A stretch of DNA of 64,000 nucleotides from Candidatus Nitrosotenuis chungbukensis (lineage in GTDB: Archaea > Thermoproteota > Nitrososphaeria > Nitrososphaerales > Nitrosopumilaceae): positions 1 to 64,000 of the forward strand of contig NZ_AVSQ01000013.1 in assembly GCF_000685395.1 (NCBI RefSeq), read 5' to 3'. A program made the translations under genes and the position numbers. The notes under the pieces were generated by a model. That model did not search any database, was not told the DNA's origin, and saw only the letters and a program-made list of their open reading frames with translations. Shown here piece after piece: positions 23,330 to 30,891 of the stretch (positions within the stretch are counted from its first letter, which is position 1; every line of letters begins with the position of its first letter).

Positions 23330-24952
23330 TTGTCTGACATAAAACAACTGGTTCAGAAAAGCTATGCCTCACAGCCAGCATACTCTCAAGTCAAGGCAGG
23401 ATTCCCAGAAAACCACGCCGAAATCAAAACAATAGGCGATCTGCTGAAAATCAATTACAAGCTAGTTGAGGCAAAAGAGCAGCTCAGACAAAACCTGATA
23501 TCGCTAATGAAATCTGGCGCTCAGAAATATCCAAAAATACTTGGATACGACGACGATGTTATCCCGTCCCTTGACAGGGCAATACTAGCATGCCATGATA
23601 TTTTTCTAATTGGGCAAATAGGGCAGGCAAAAACAAAACTAGTTGAGACAATTGCAACGCACCTGCTCTCACCAATTCCCGTAATCGAGGGCAGCATAAC
23701 AAACGACTGTCCAATGGACCTGCCTCAAAACGAACTGGCATCTCTTCTGGAAGGGCAGGAAATAGACAAGACGCTGCCGAAATTCTACGTGAGTCCGGAA
23801 AGCGCCCAACAAATACTTGATAACAAGTTGGACACTAAAATCAAATGGGTCGACGGATACCAAAGATACAAGTATGTTTTGGCAACGCCGGATATCTCCG
23901 TAAAGGATCTGGTTGGCTATATTGACGCAATCAAGGTTGCAAAAAAAGGAGTTGAAATGTTTAGAATAGAGTCGTATTCCCCGGGGCAGCTACTGCAGGC
24001 AAAGCACGGAATATTTTGCATTGATGAGCTTCCTGTACTAGATCCGAGAAAACAGGTTACCCTGCTCTCTGTTTTACAGGAGGGGCGATACACGACGGGA
24101 TCATACCCTGTCATGTTTGAGCCAAAGACTGTATTTTTTGCAACTGCAAACCCAATCGATTACACCCATTCTGGCAAAGTAATAGAGCCGTTATATGACA
24201 GGCTAAAGAGCCACATCCACACACATTATCCGAGAACCATAGATGACGAGATGTTCATCATTTTGCAGGAGGCAAAAACTTCCAAGTGTGTAATTCCTGT
24301 TTTTGTACTAAAGACACTTGCAAGACTTGTTCAAAAGGCCCGCAATCATCCTGAGATAAACCAGGCAAAGGGAGTTAGCGTGAGATTTGGAATTCATGGG
24401 CTGGAACTACTAGTTGGGGAATCTGAACGGGTGCGCGCAATACAGAACCAATCCGTAGCCATTCCAAGGCACTCTGACATGTACTGCCTAAACCAAATTG
24501 CAAAGTTTGAGCTATCGGAAATGGACGACACAGTTGAGAACCGCTCAAGAATATTTGAGGAATTACTAGTTGATTCCATAAGGGAAACCTCGCTTGAATA
24601 TGTTCAGGGCATTGATCCAAACGTTCTAGAGTCAATCAAGCAGGAATTCGCTCAAAGAACCCTTCAGGTATCGCAAAAAATCAATTGGAATGACGGGCAG
24701 GCATCGTACAAAAACCAACTGCAGCACTTTGGCACTCTGAACAGTCTCCTAGATTCCACGCTGGGCCGGGTCAAAGAAGATCAAAAGAGTCTCGAGCAAA
24801 AACTAACTGCCGCACACATAGCAAACAAGAACATTGCTCTGGACGGCACTGATGAGATAAAGTCTGCAGTCCTCGAAGTAATACTTGACGGCCTGTGTTT
24901 TACCTCGCCAAAAATAATAGACAAAAAAGAATCCGGATATGCAGTTGCGTAA
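23330..24952 (+). CDS. MoxR / magnesium-chelatase-like AAA+ ATPase
   Basis: 540 aa AAA+ ATPase of the MoxR/ChlI clade. A Walker A-like loop IGQIGQAKTKLVE (variant GxxGxxKT, about 91-104), Walker B as IFCIDELPVLDPRKQ, and sensor 1 VFFATANPIDYTHSG, followed by an arginine-finger region LYDRLKSHI. Such ATPases typically work with a VWA partner to insert metals or remodel complexes; the downstream gene is that partner, overlapping by 14 bp. TTG start about 30 bp after TATA-like AATAATATAAGC (23291-23302). Confidence 0.87.
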   Translation: MSDIKQLVQKSYASQPAYSQVKAGFPENHAEIKTIGDLLKINYKLVEAKEQLRQNLISLMKSGAQKYPKILGYDDDVIPSLDRAILACHDIFLIGQIGQAKTKLVETIATHLLSPIPVIEGSITNDCPMDLPQNELASLLEGQEIDKTLPKFYVSPESAQQILDNKLDTKIKWVDGYQRYKYVLATPDISVKDLVGYIDAIKVAKKGVEMFRIESYSPGQLLQAKHGIFCIDELPVLDPRKQVTLLSVLQEGRYTTGSYPVMFEPKTVFFATANPIDYTHSGKVIEPLYDRLKSHIHTHYPRTIDDEMFIILQEAKTSKCVIPVFVLKTLARLVQKARNHPEINQAKGVSVRFGIHGLELLVGESERVRAIQNQSVAIPRHSDMYCLNQIAKFELSEMDDTVENRSRIFEELLVDSIRETSLEYVQGIDPNVLESIKQEFAQRTLQVSQKINWNDGQASYKNQLQHFGTLNSLLDSTLGRVKEDQKSLEQKLTAAHIANKNIALDGTDEIKSAVLEVILDGLCFTSPKIIDKKESGYAVA

Positions 24953-26294
24953 CATAGTTAATTTTGTGTATTATTCCACAACTGAGGAAAATAAAGAAAA
25001 GCCCTCCCAAAAACCAAGTGATGCTGACCAGAAGACACTTGAGAAAATTCTGGAGACTTTGGCAAATCAATCAATGCGCGAAAAAAACATCAGCCTGAAG
25101 GAGCTAGATGACATTCTTCAAAACGCGATAAACGAGCCGGGAAATGATCCTGCGCAAGCCGCCTCTGTGGATGAGCCAAAACACGACGACACGAAATCCG
25201 TAACAAAATACCTCATTGAAAAAGGCTATCTGCGTGACGAAAAAAACTGGCTGACAAAGAAAGGCTTTCTTGCAGTTGGGAACCAAATACTCCGCAATCT
25301 GATGAACGATCTTAAAACAGACGAGTTCGGCCTACACGAAACAAAGAAAATTGGCTCAGGAACAACAGTTCTAGACACTAGCAAAAAGTTTGAGATTGGA
25401 AATGATCTAAAGTTCCTCAATGTCCAAAACACCATTCTAAACACCATTCAGCGAATTTCGAAAAATAACCCTACCCTGAAGTTTCCGCTAGACATTGACG
25501 TAGACGACTTTGAAGAGTTTGAGACAGTTAACGACGTTAGGGCCTCAGTTGTGTACTGTATAGACCTAAGCTCCACAATGAAGTCATCACTTGCAAATTC
25601 TGGAATGAGCAGAATAGAGGCAGCAAAGAGGGCGCTGTGGAGCCTTTACATCTTAAACAACAAGTTCTTTCCAAACGATTCAGTATCGGTAATCGGGTTT
25701 GCGTCCATGGCGTCCGTGATTGACCCGTATGACATACCGTTTCTAAAAACATATGATGCAAATGATGACTTTTTACACTATACCAACTATCAGGCGGCAT
25801 TTAGGCTGGCAAAAAAAATTCTACTAAAAAACGCAGCGCAAAACAAGCGAATCGTGCTGATAACAGATGGCCAGCCAAGCGCATGCTTTGTAGACACCGA
25901 ACACCAAAAGAACAAGATCCTCTCCGAAAAACCGTACTCGAACTTTTACGTCCCAAGCGAATCACTGCTATCAAAAATAAAGCAAGAGCGCAACATCAAA
26001 ATTCACAACGACAAGAACAGCCTGGTCTATCTCTGCTACAAGTACAAAAAGGTCGACCCAAAGGTACACGAGCAAACGCTTGCCGAGGCAAAAAAATGCA
26101 GGCGAGAAAACATTGACATTGACACAATTGTGATAAGCGAGGAAACTGAACTACTCACATATGTGCAGGATCTGGAGAAGGAATTCTCCGGTCGCACATA
26201 CCACATAAACCAAAACAACATGGACAAGGTTCTGGTAATTGACTATCTGTTTAATACCAAGAAGATATTAAGTTCTAAAAACAATTGGAATTGA
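24939..26294 (+). CDS. VWA-domain protein, partner of the MoxR-like ATPase
   Basis: 451 aa. Residues 1-190 are a charged helical region, 195-430 a von Willebrand A domain with MIDAS start VVYCIDLSSTMKSS (DxSxT instead of DxSxS) and second MIDAS piece VLITDGQPSACF. The architecture is ChlD/CoxE-like. No signal peptide or membrane segment, so it is cytoplasmic. Overlaps the ATPase by 14 bp and is followed one base later by a small gene; the three make an operon. Client complex unknown. Confidence 0.85.
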   Translation: MQLRNIVNFVYYSTTEENKEKPSQKPSDADQKTLEKILETLANQSMREKNISLKELDDILQNAINEPGNDPAQAASVDEPKHDDTKSVTKYLIEKGYLRDEKNWLTKKGFLAVGNQILRNLMNDLKTDEFGLHETKKIGSGTTVLDTSKKFEIGNDLKFLNVQNTILNTIQRISKNNPTLKFPLDIDVDDFEEFETVNDVRASVVYCIDLSSTMKSSLANSGMSRIEAAKRALWSLYILNNKFFPNDSVSVIGFASMASVIDPYDIPFLKTYDANDDFLHYTNYQAAFRLAKKILLKNAAQNKRIVLITDGQPSACFVDTEHQKNKILSEKPYSNFYVPSESLLSKIKQERNIKIHNDKNSLVYLCYKYKKVDPKVHEQTLAEAKKCRRENIDIDTIVISEETELLTYVQDLEKEFSGRTYHINQNNMDKVLVIDYLFNTKKILSSKNNWN

Positions 26295-26295
26295 A

Positions 26296-26592
26296 ATGGC
26301 CGAATTTGACAAAGAAAAGATAGTTGAATGCATCTTTGATCCGGACGTCTCTGCCGTTTTAGCTGAGCTTGAAAACGGCGGAAAAGAACTGTCATATCTG
26401 GCAGGAAAAATTGGCGTTACTGAGGATGAAATCAATAACAGACTTGCATACCTGATAGACTGCCACCTTGTTAAAGTCGAGTCCTCGATCTATTCAGTCG
26501 ATACAGAAAAGCTTGCCAAAATAATGGAAGGCGACGAAAACTATGAAAACGTGATGGACGGGCTAGCAAAGCTAGACAGCTATCTTAACTGA
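26296..26592 (+). CDS. Small winged-helix-like protein, third gene of MoxR-VWA operon
   Basis: 98 aa. Residues 10-70 read as an ArsR-like helix-turn-helix with wing (FDPDVSAVLAELENGGKE, SYLAGKIGVTEDEINNRLAYL, HLVKVESSIYSV), followed by an acidic helical tail. It lacks metal-binding Cys pairs. Adjacent to and co-directional with the VWA gene, so it is either a regulator or an adaptor for the ATPase pair. 3' end overlaps the convergent membrane protein gene by 13 bp. Confidence 0.6.
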   Translation: MAEFDKEKIVECIFDPDVSAVLAELENGGKELSYLAGKIGVTEDEINNRLAYLIDCHLVKVESSIYSVDTEKLAKIMEGDENYENVMDGLAKLDSYLN

Positions 26593-27089
26593 GCCTTTTT
26601 CCTACTTTTTAATGCAAAAATGCCTGAAACCACCACGCCTACGAATCCTGAAAGTATGAACATCTGTCCCAGGTAGTTTAGTGAAATTATCATCTTGTCT
26701 GGCATGTGGGTGAGACCTATGATTGCGCGGACTTCGGTCTGCTTTTCGTTTTCCAATTCAAGCCTGTAGATTCCTTTTGCCGGGATGGCAAATTCCCCTT
26801 CTGTGTTTTTCTGCTCGATTCTCTTTGTTGATATGATCTGGTTGCTTGGATCAAATAATTTTACAACCATGCTTGCATCTGCAAACCCTTCTGACTGGAC
26901 AACAAACACCGCAGTATCGCTAATCAAAGGATCTAACTCCTTTGTCACTTGGATTGGCGCAGTACCGTTCAAGGTCGCCTCGCTATACGTGACGTCTCTA
27001 GTCACAAGGCTTGCACCGTAATACGACATCACCATTCCAACTGCTACTAGCAGGCCTGCGATTAAGATGACAATGTGCGATTTCTGCAT
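26580..27089 (-). CDS. Two-TM membrane protein with extracytoplasmic domain
   Basis: 169 aa. N-terminal membrane helix at about 7-27 (IVILIAGLLVAVGMVMSYYG), an exported beta-rich domain of about 100 residues (TKELDPLISDTAVFVVQSEG, then VRAIIGLTHMP), and a second helix at about 138-160 (GQMFILSGFVGVVVSGIFAL) ending KSRKKAQLR. Both termini are predicted cytoplasmic. No family recognised. Divergent from the multicopper oxidase across the operator region, so it may share that regulation. Confidence 0.65.
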   Translation of the reverse strand: MQKSHIVILIAGLLVAVGMVMSYYGASLVTRDVTYSEATLNGTAPIQVTKELDPLISDTAVFVVQSEGFADASMVVKLFDPSNQIISTKRIEQKNTEGEFAIPAKGIYRLELENEKQTEVRAIIGLTHMPDKMIISLNYLGQMFILSGFVGVVVSGIFALKSRKKAQLR

Positions 27090-27167
27090 TGCTTACCTGG
27101 GTTTGTACGCTCTATATTGGATTAACGCTCTGTCCTGGGTTGATCCGAACTTGATGGCTTTTCTGAG

Positions 27168-27204
27168 AAATTTAGCCTAGGCTAATAAATTTAGCCTAGG
27201 CTAA
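27168..27204. promoter_or_regulatory. Paired 18-bp operators containing TTAGCCTAGGCTAA palindromes
   Basis: AAATTTAGCCTAGGCTAA occurs twice, at 27168-27185 and 27187-27204, a 19-bp register. Each holds the 14-bp perfect palindrome TTAGCCTAGGCTAA. The pair sits immediately upstream of TATA-like TTTTAAATATA (27205-27216). The half-site style (TTAGG/CCTAA) resembles operators of DtxR/MntR metal repressors. Downstream genes handle metals, so metal-responsive control is a reasoned inference. Confidence 0.7.
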
Positions 27205-27205
27205 C

Positions 27206-27216
27206 TTTTAAATATA
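27206..27216 (+). promoter_or_regulatory. TATA box of multicopper oxidase-ZIP operon
   Basis: TTTAAATATA about 30 bp before the TTG start at 27242. It abuts the second palindrome, so a bound repressor would block TBP/TFB access. Confidence 0.65.
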
Positions 27217-27241
27217 GAAAAACACATACTTTAGTTGTATC

Positions 27242-28261
27242 TTGAAACGTCTTTCAAAAATGTTATTTGTTCTAGTAGTAACTGCGGTTTTGACTACATT
27301 TTATTTTGCATATCCGAATTCCAGCAACGCAAACACTGGAGAAAAGACATTCCTATCCCACAACGGTGCAGTGATCAAAACCACTGGCGAGGTTTTGGAT
27401 CCAGTTTACTCAGCTCAGACTTTGGAATTTGATCCTGACAAATATCTGAGGGAGTTCAACTACGGCAGAGTGTCAAAGCTGGCAGACGGTACGACACTGC
27501 GTGAATTTACAATAATTGCAGAAGATGACAAAATGATGGAAATCTCACCTGGAGTATTCTACAACGTGTGGACGTTTAATGGAACTGTTCCAGGTCCTAC
27601 AATTAGGGCAACCGAGGGAGACCTGGTGAGAATACACTTCATAAACAACGGTGCCCGTTCGCACACGATGCACTTTCATGGAGAACATCCGGGCGAGATG
27701 GATGGTGTTTTTGAAATTGTTGGGGCAGGCGGCGGCCAATTCACATATGAGTGGATTGCAGGACCGGTCGGCGTTCATCCGTATCACTGCCATGTGATGC
27801 CTCTTGAGGAGCACATCATACACGGACTATACGGCGTTTACATTGTTGATCCAAAGGACGGCAGGCCTCAAGCAGACGAAATGGTCATGGTACTAAACGG
27901 ATTTGACACCGACTTTGACACTGAAAACAATTTTTATGCTGCAAATACGATTCCATTCTATTATCAGCATCATCCAATCCAAATTTCGACAAATCAGCTA
28001 ATCAGAGTCTATGTGGTAAACATGGTTGAATTTGATCCTATAAACAACTTGCATCTGCACGGGAATTTGTACCAATATTATCCGACTGGAACCGATATTG
28101 TCCCGTCTACTTTTACTGACATGATCACCCTTTCACAAACGGAGCGTGGAATCATGGAGTTTAGCTATTCGTATCCAGGAAAATACCTGTTTCATGCTCA
28201 CAAAGTAGAGTTTTCAGAAAAGGGTTGGACCGGATTATTCTTAGCAACGGACAAGGAGTAA
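27242..28261 (+). CDS. Two-domain multicopper oxidase
   Basis: 339 aa exported cupredoxin enzyme. N-terminal signal/anchor LSKMLFVLVVTAVLTTFYFA. Domain 1 ligands: MHFHGEHPG (HxH) and HPYHCHVMPLEEHI (HCH with type 1 Cys and His). Domain 2 ligands: NNLHLHGN and YLFHAHKVEF, where the HCH cysteine is Ala. So a trinuclear site between subunits is expected, with type 1 copper only in domain 1. This is the type seen in two-domain laccase-like enzymes rather than NirK. It precedes ZIP by 10 bp, and may act in copper or iron handling outside the cell. TTG start. Confidence 0.87.
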   Translation: MKRLSKMLFVLVVTAVLTTFYFAYPNSSNANTGEKTFLSHNGAVIKTTGEVLDPVYSAQTLEFDPDKYLREFNYGRVSKLADGTTLREFTIIAEDDKMMEISPGVFYNVWTFNGTVPGPTIRATEGDLVRIHFINNGARSHTMHFHGEHPGEMDGVFEIVGAGGGQFTYEWIAGPVGVHPYHCHVMPLEEHIIHGLYGVYIVDPKDGRPQADEMVMVLNGFDTDFDTENNFYAANTIPFYYQHHPIQISTNQLIRVYVVNMVEFDPINNLHLHGNLYQYYPTGTDIVPSTFTDMITLSQTERGIMEFSYSYPGKYLFHAHKVEFSEKGWTGLFLATDKE

Positions 28262-28271
28262 CAGAGGCACA

Positions 28272-29444
28272 ATGGAAGAACAAAAAAGATCAAAGGCAAA
28301 GCTAGTTGCAAGTGGCCTGATTCCATTTATCTTTCTAATTGTCATGCTTGCATACATTGTCGGCCCGGGATCTACGATGATTGATCTTGGCGTGCCGCTT
28401 CCGGAGCTGACTGTTGAAAAAATAGACTTTGTCGAATCCGAAATACTGGTAACCGTGCGAAATACGGGGCCGATCCCAGTTGACGTGACACTTGCAGATG
28501 TAAATGACAGAATTCAGCCTGCCGCAATAGAGCCCGACAAACATTTGGAGCGATTTGAGACTGCACTGGTAAAAATTCCATTTAGCTGGAACGAGGGAGA
28601 ACCATACACCATAGGACTTACAACGTCTGATGGAACTAGATTTGAAAAAGGTGTGGATGCAGCAGCGCCTGCACTAAAACCAAACTCTGAGACCGTAGGA
28701 TTCTTGTTATTGATTGGAACATACGTTGGAGTAATACCAATTTTGATTGGCCTGATGTGGCTTCCATTCATCAGAAAAATCAGCCAGCAAAAATACATCT
28801 TTTTCCTGGCACTGACTGTCGGATTATTGCTATTTCTGGGAATCGACGCAATTGAGGAGGCACTGGAGGTTTCCTCTGAAAATCTCGCAGGTGCGTTCAA
28901 TGGACCACTGCTGATAGCTACGACCGTTCTGGTGTCGTTATTTGGCCTGTATTATGCCGGGGAGCGACTTACAAAAAAATCAAGCCTTACAAAGATTGCA
29001 AATCCATACTCTGTTGCACTGATGATTTCAATTGGAATCGGCCTTCACAATCTTGGAGAAGGCCTTGCAATTGGCGCAGCGATAGGGCTGGGCCAGGTGG
29101 CACTGAGCACGTTTTTGATAATTGGGTTTGCACTGCATAACACCACTGAGGGAATTGCAATCGCAGCACCCATCGCAAAGGAAAAAACATTCATTCGAAA
29201 AATAATCGGCCTTGGCCTGATTGCGGGGGTGCCTGCCATTTTTGGCACCTGGATTGGGAGCTTTGGCTACTCACCGTTCACATCCGTCATCTTTTTATCA
29301 ATTGGAGCAGGTGCCATATTCCAAGTAGTAATAGTTCTATCAAAGTGGCTTAGAGAATACGACAAAAGCTTTTCAAGCACCCCGGTAGTTGCAGGAATCG
29401 CAATTGGCATGCTGATAATGTATCTTACAGGAATCCTAGTCTAA
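28272..29444 (+). CDS. ZIP family metal permease with N-terminal extracytoplasmic domain
   Basis: 390 aa. N-terminal helix (about 12-32: SGLIPFIFLIVMLAYIVGPG), then an exported beta domain of about 110 residues, then the ZIP transporter of about eight helices. The metal-path signatures are clear: HNLGEGLAIGAAIGLG (helix 4 type, HNxxEG) and HNTTEGIAIAAPIA (helix 5). ZIPs import divalent metals. Operon with the multicopper oxidase suggests paired metal acquisition. The appended domain is unusual for a ZIP. Ends in a 4-bp overlap with the convergent CDF gene. Confidence 0.88.
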   Translation: MEEQKRSKAKLVASGLIPFIFLIVMLAYIVGPGSTMIDLGVPLPELTVEKIDFVESEILVTVRNTGPIPVDVTLADVNDRIQPAAIEPDKHLERFETALVKIPFSWNEGEPYTIGLTTSDGTRFEKGVDAAAPALKPNSETVGFLLLIGTYVGVIPILIGLMWLPFIRKISQQKYIFFLALTVGLLLFLGIDAIEEALEVSSENLAGAFNGPLLIATTVLVSLFGLYYAGERLTKKSSLTKIANPYSVALMISIGIGLHNLGEGLAIGAAIGLGQVALSTFLIIGFALHNTTEGIAIAAPIAKEKTFIRKIIGLGLIAGVPAIFGTWIGSFGYSPFTSVIFLSIGAGAIFQVVIVLSKWLREYDKSFSSTPVVAGIAIGMLIMYLTGILV

Positions 29445-30802
29445 AACGGCTCAGGATGTATGGTTATGACTGAATTCTTAAACTGACCACGTATTTTTTG
29501 CTCTATTTGGGATGTCAAGTCGTGGACGCTTTCAATTGTGAGATCCTTGTCAAAAGAACAATCTATGTCGATTTTCAGTAGATCATCAAAATACAGAGTT
29601 ACTATGTTCCCGATTTTCTTTATCTCGCCGTACTCCTTTAGGATCTCAAGTATTTTCTGGTCGGTTTTCTTGTAGTCTGACTTGAGAGTAGTCGGTATTG
29701 CAATGTGCGGCTCTAGGTGAATCGTGACGTGGTTGATATCCGGAATGGTGGCGAAAATTTTCTGCTCTATCTCCTCTGATATCTTGTGTGCCTGCTCTAG
29801 GTTCATCTCCCTGCTTACCATCACGTGCAGGCTCACGTAATGCATCTGGTCTGAGGTATAATAGCTCACATTGTGCACGCCCATAACGCCTGGAACGTCT
29901 GACGCAATCTCATAAATTTTCGAATCCTTTGGGACATCCTTCCAGCTTGGCTCAAAATGAATCGTAATTTCCGAATTTGTGATCTCTTTTTTGATGTTTT
30001 TCTCAACGGCATCACTGATCTCATGCGCCCTCTCAAAGCTGACGTTTCCTCGAAGCGACATCGTGATGTCTACAAAGAACATGTCCCCTGATCTTCGCAT
30101 GAGAACTGAGCTTGCATCAAGCACTCCTTGGGTGGCAAGCGTAATTCCTCTCACTTTGCTTACAAGATCAGGAGAAATTATGTCAGTCAGGTCAAGCGCA
30201 GTTCTGTGGATGAGCTTCAGGCTCAAAAACACAAGAAGCATTCCGAGAAACAGTGCTGCAACAAAGTCCCCGTCGTGGAAACCAAATGACACCAGAACAA
30301 TTCCTGCAACGACAACCAGCGTGGAGCCAAAATCCATGGCTGCATGATACAAGTCTGCCTTGAGCGTAACGCCGCCGACTTTCTTAATTGATCTGTTCAA
30401 AAGCACTATCCTAAAGATGTCGGTGCATATCGTGTAGAGTGCGGCAATGAGAACAAGGGTGGTTGGAAATACCGACGGCGGTGGACTCTGAATTCTGATT
30501 ATGGCCTCGACAATAAAAAAACATGCAATTAGAAATATTGCTATTCCGCCAATTAATCCTCCAAGCGATTCGATTTTTCCATGACCGTAGGTGTGCTCTG
30601 CGTCTGGGGGCTTTATTGCAAATCTTGCTGCCAATAACAGCACCACCGTAACAATGCTGTCAAGTAAGGCATGGACGCTGTCGGTGATCAGTGCAAGGCT
30701 GTTTGAAAAAATGCCGAAAACAAGTTCCACTACAAACGCAGAAAGTATTGCAAACAGCGAAAGCTTTAGGGTTCTGGTCCTTTGGGCAAACATGACTGGC
30801 AA
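29441..30802 (-). CDS. CDF family cation efflux protein with three C-terminal domains
   Basis: 453 aa. Six-helix transporter at about 10-200 with metal-site helix ALITDSVHALLDSIVT (HxxxD) and helix 5 LYHAAMDFGSTLVVV (HxxxD), as in Zn/Mn/Fe exporters. After it come three successive ferredoxin-like cytoplasmic domains, each closing in a T-I-H-x-E-P strand: EITIHFEPSW (278-287), VTIHLEPH (359-366), VITIHPEPF (445-453). Typical CDF proteins have one. Convergent to ZIP, so import and export of metal sit side by side. Confidence 0.88.
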   Translation of the reverse strand: MPVMFAQRTRTLKLSLFAILSAFVVELVFGIFSNSLALITDSVHALLDSIVTVVLLLAARFAIKPPDAEHTYGHGKIESLGGLIGGIAIFLIACFFIVEAIIRIQSPPPSVFPTTLVLIAALYTICTDIFRIVLLNRSIKKVGGVTLKADLYHAAMDFGSTLVVVAGIVLVSFGFHDGDFVAALFLGMLLVFLSLKLIHRTALDLTDIISPDLVSKVRGITLATQGVLDASSVLMRRSGDMFFVDITMSLRGNVSFERAHEISDAVEKNIKKEITNSEITIHFEPSWKDVPKDSKIYEIASDVPGVMGVHNVSYYTSDQMHYVSLHVMVSREMNLEQAHKISEEIEQKIFATIPDINHVTIHLEPHIAIPTTLKSDYKKTDQKILEILKEYGEIKKIGNIVTLYFDDLLKIDIDCSFDKDLTIESVHDLTSQIEQKIRGQFKNSVITIHPEPF

Positions 30803-30891
30803 TTAGAATTGAAATTGCTGATATTAGTAATGTTCTGATCTGCAAATCATACGATAGCGTTATCTTCTATGGCGACACAAGGAAAGGTAAT

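Noticed and set aside
27242-28261. NirK nitrite reductase as the identity of the copper protein
   Set aside because: The two HxH pairs plus HCH and HAH fit a trinuclear oxidase site rather than the two-site pattern of NirK, though a nitrite role is not excluded.
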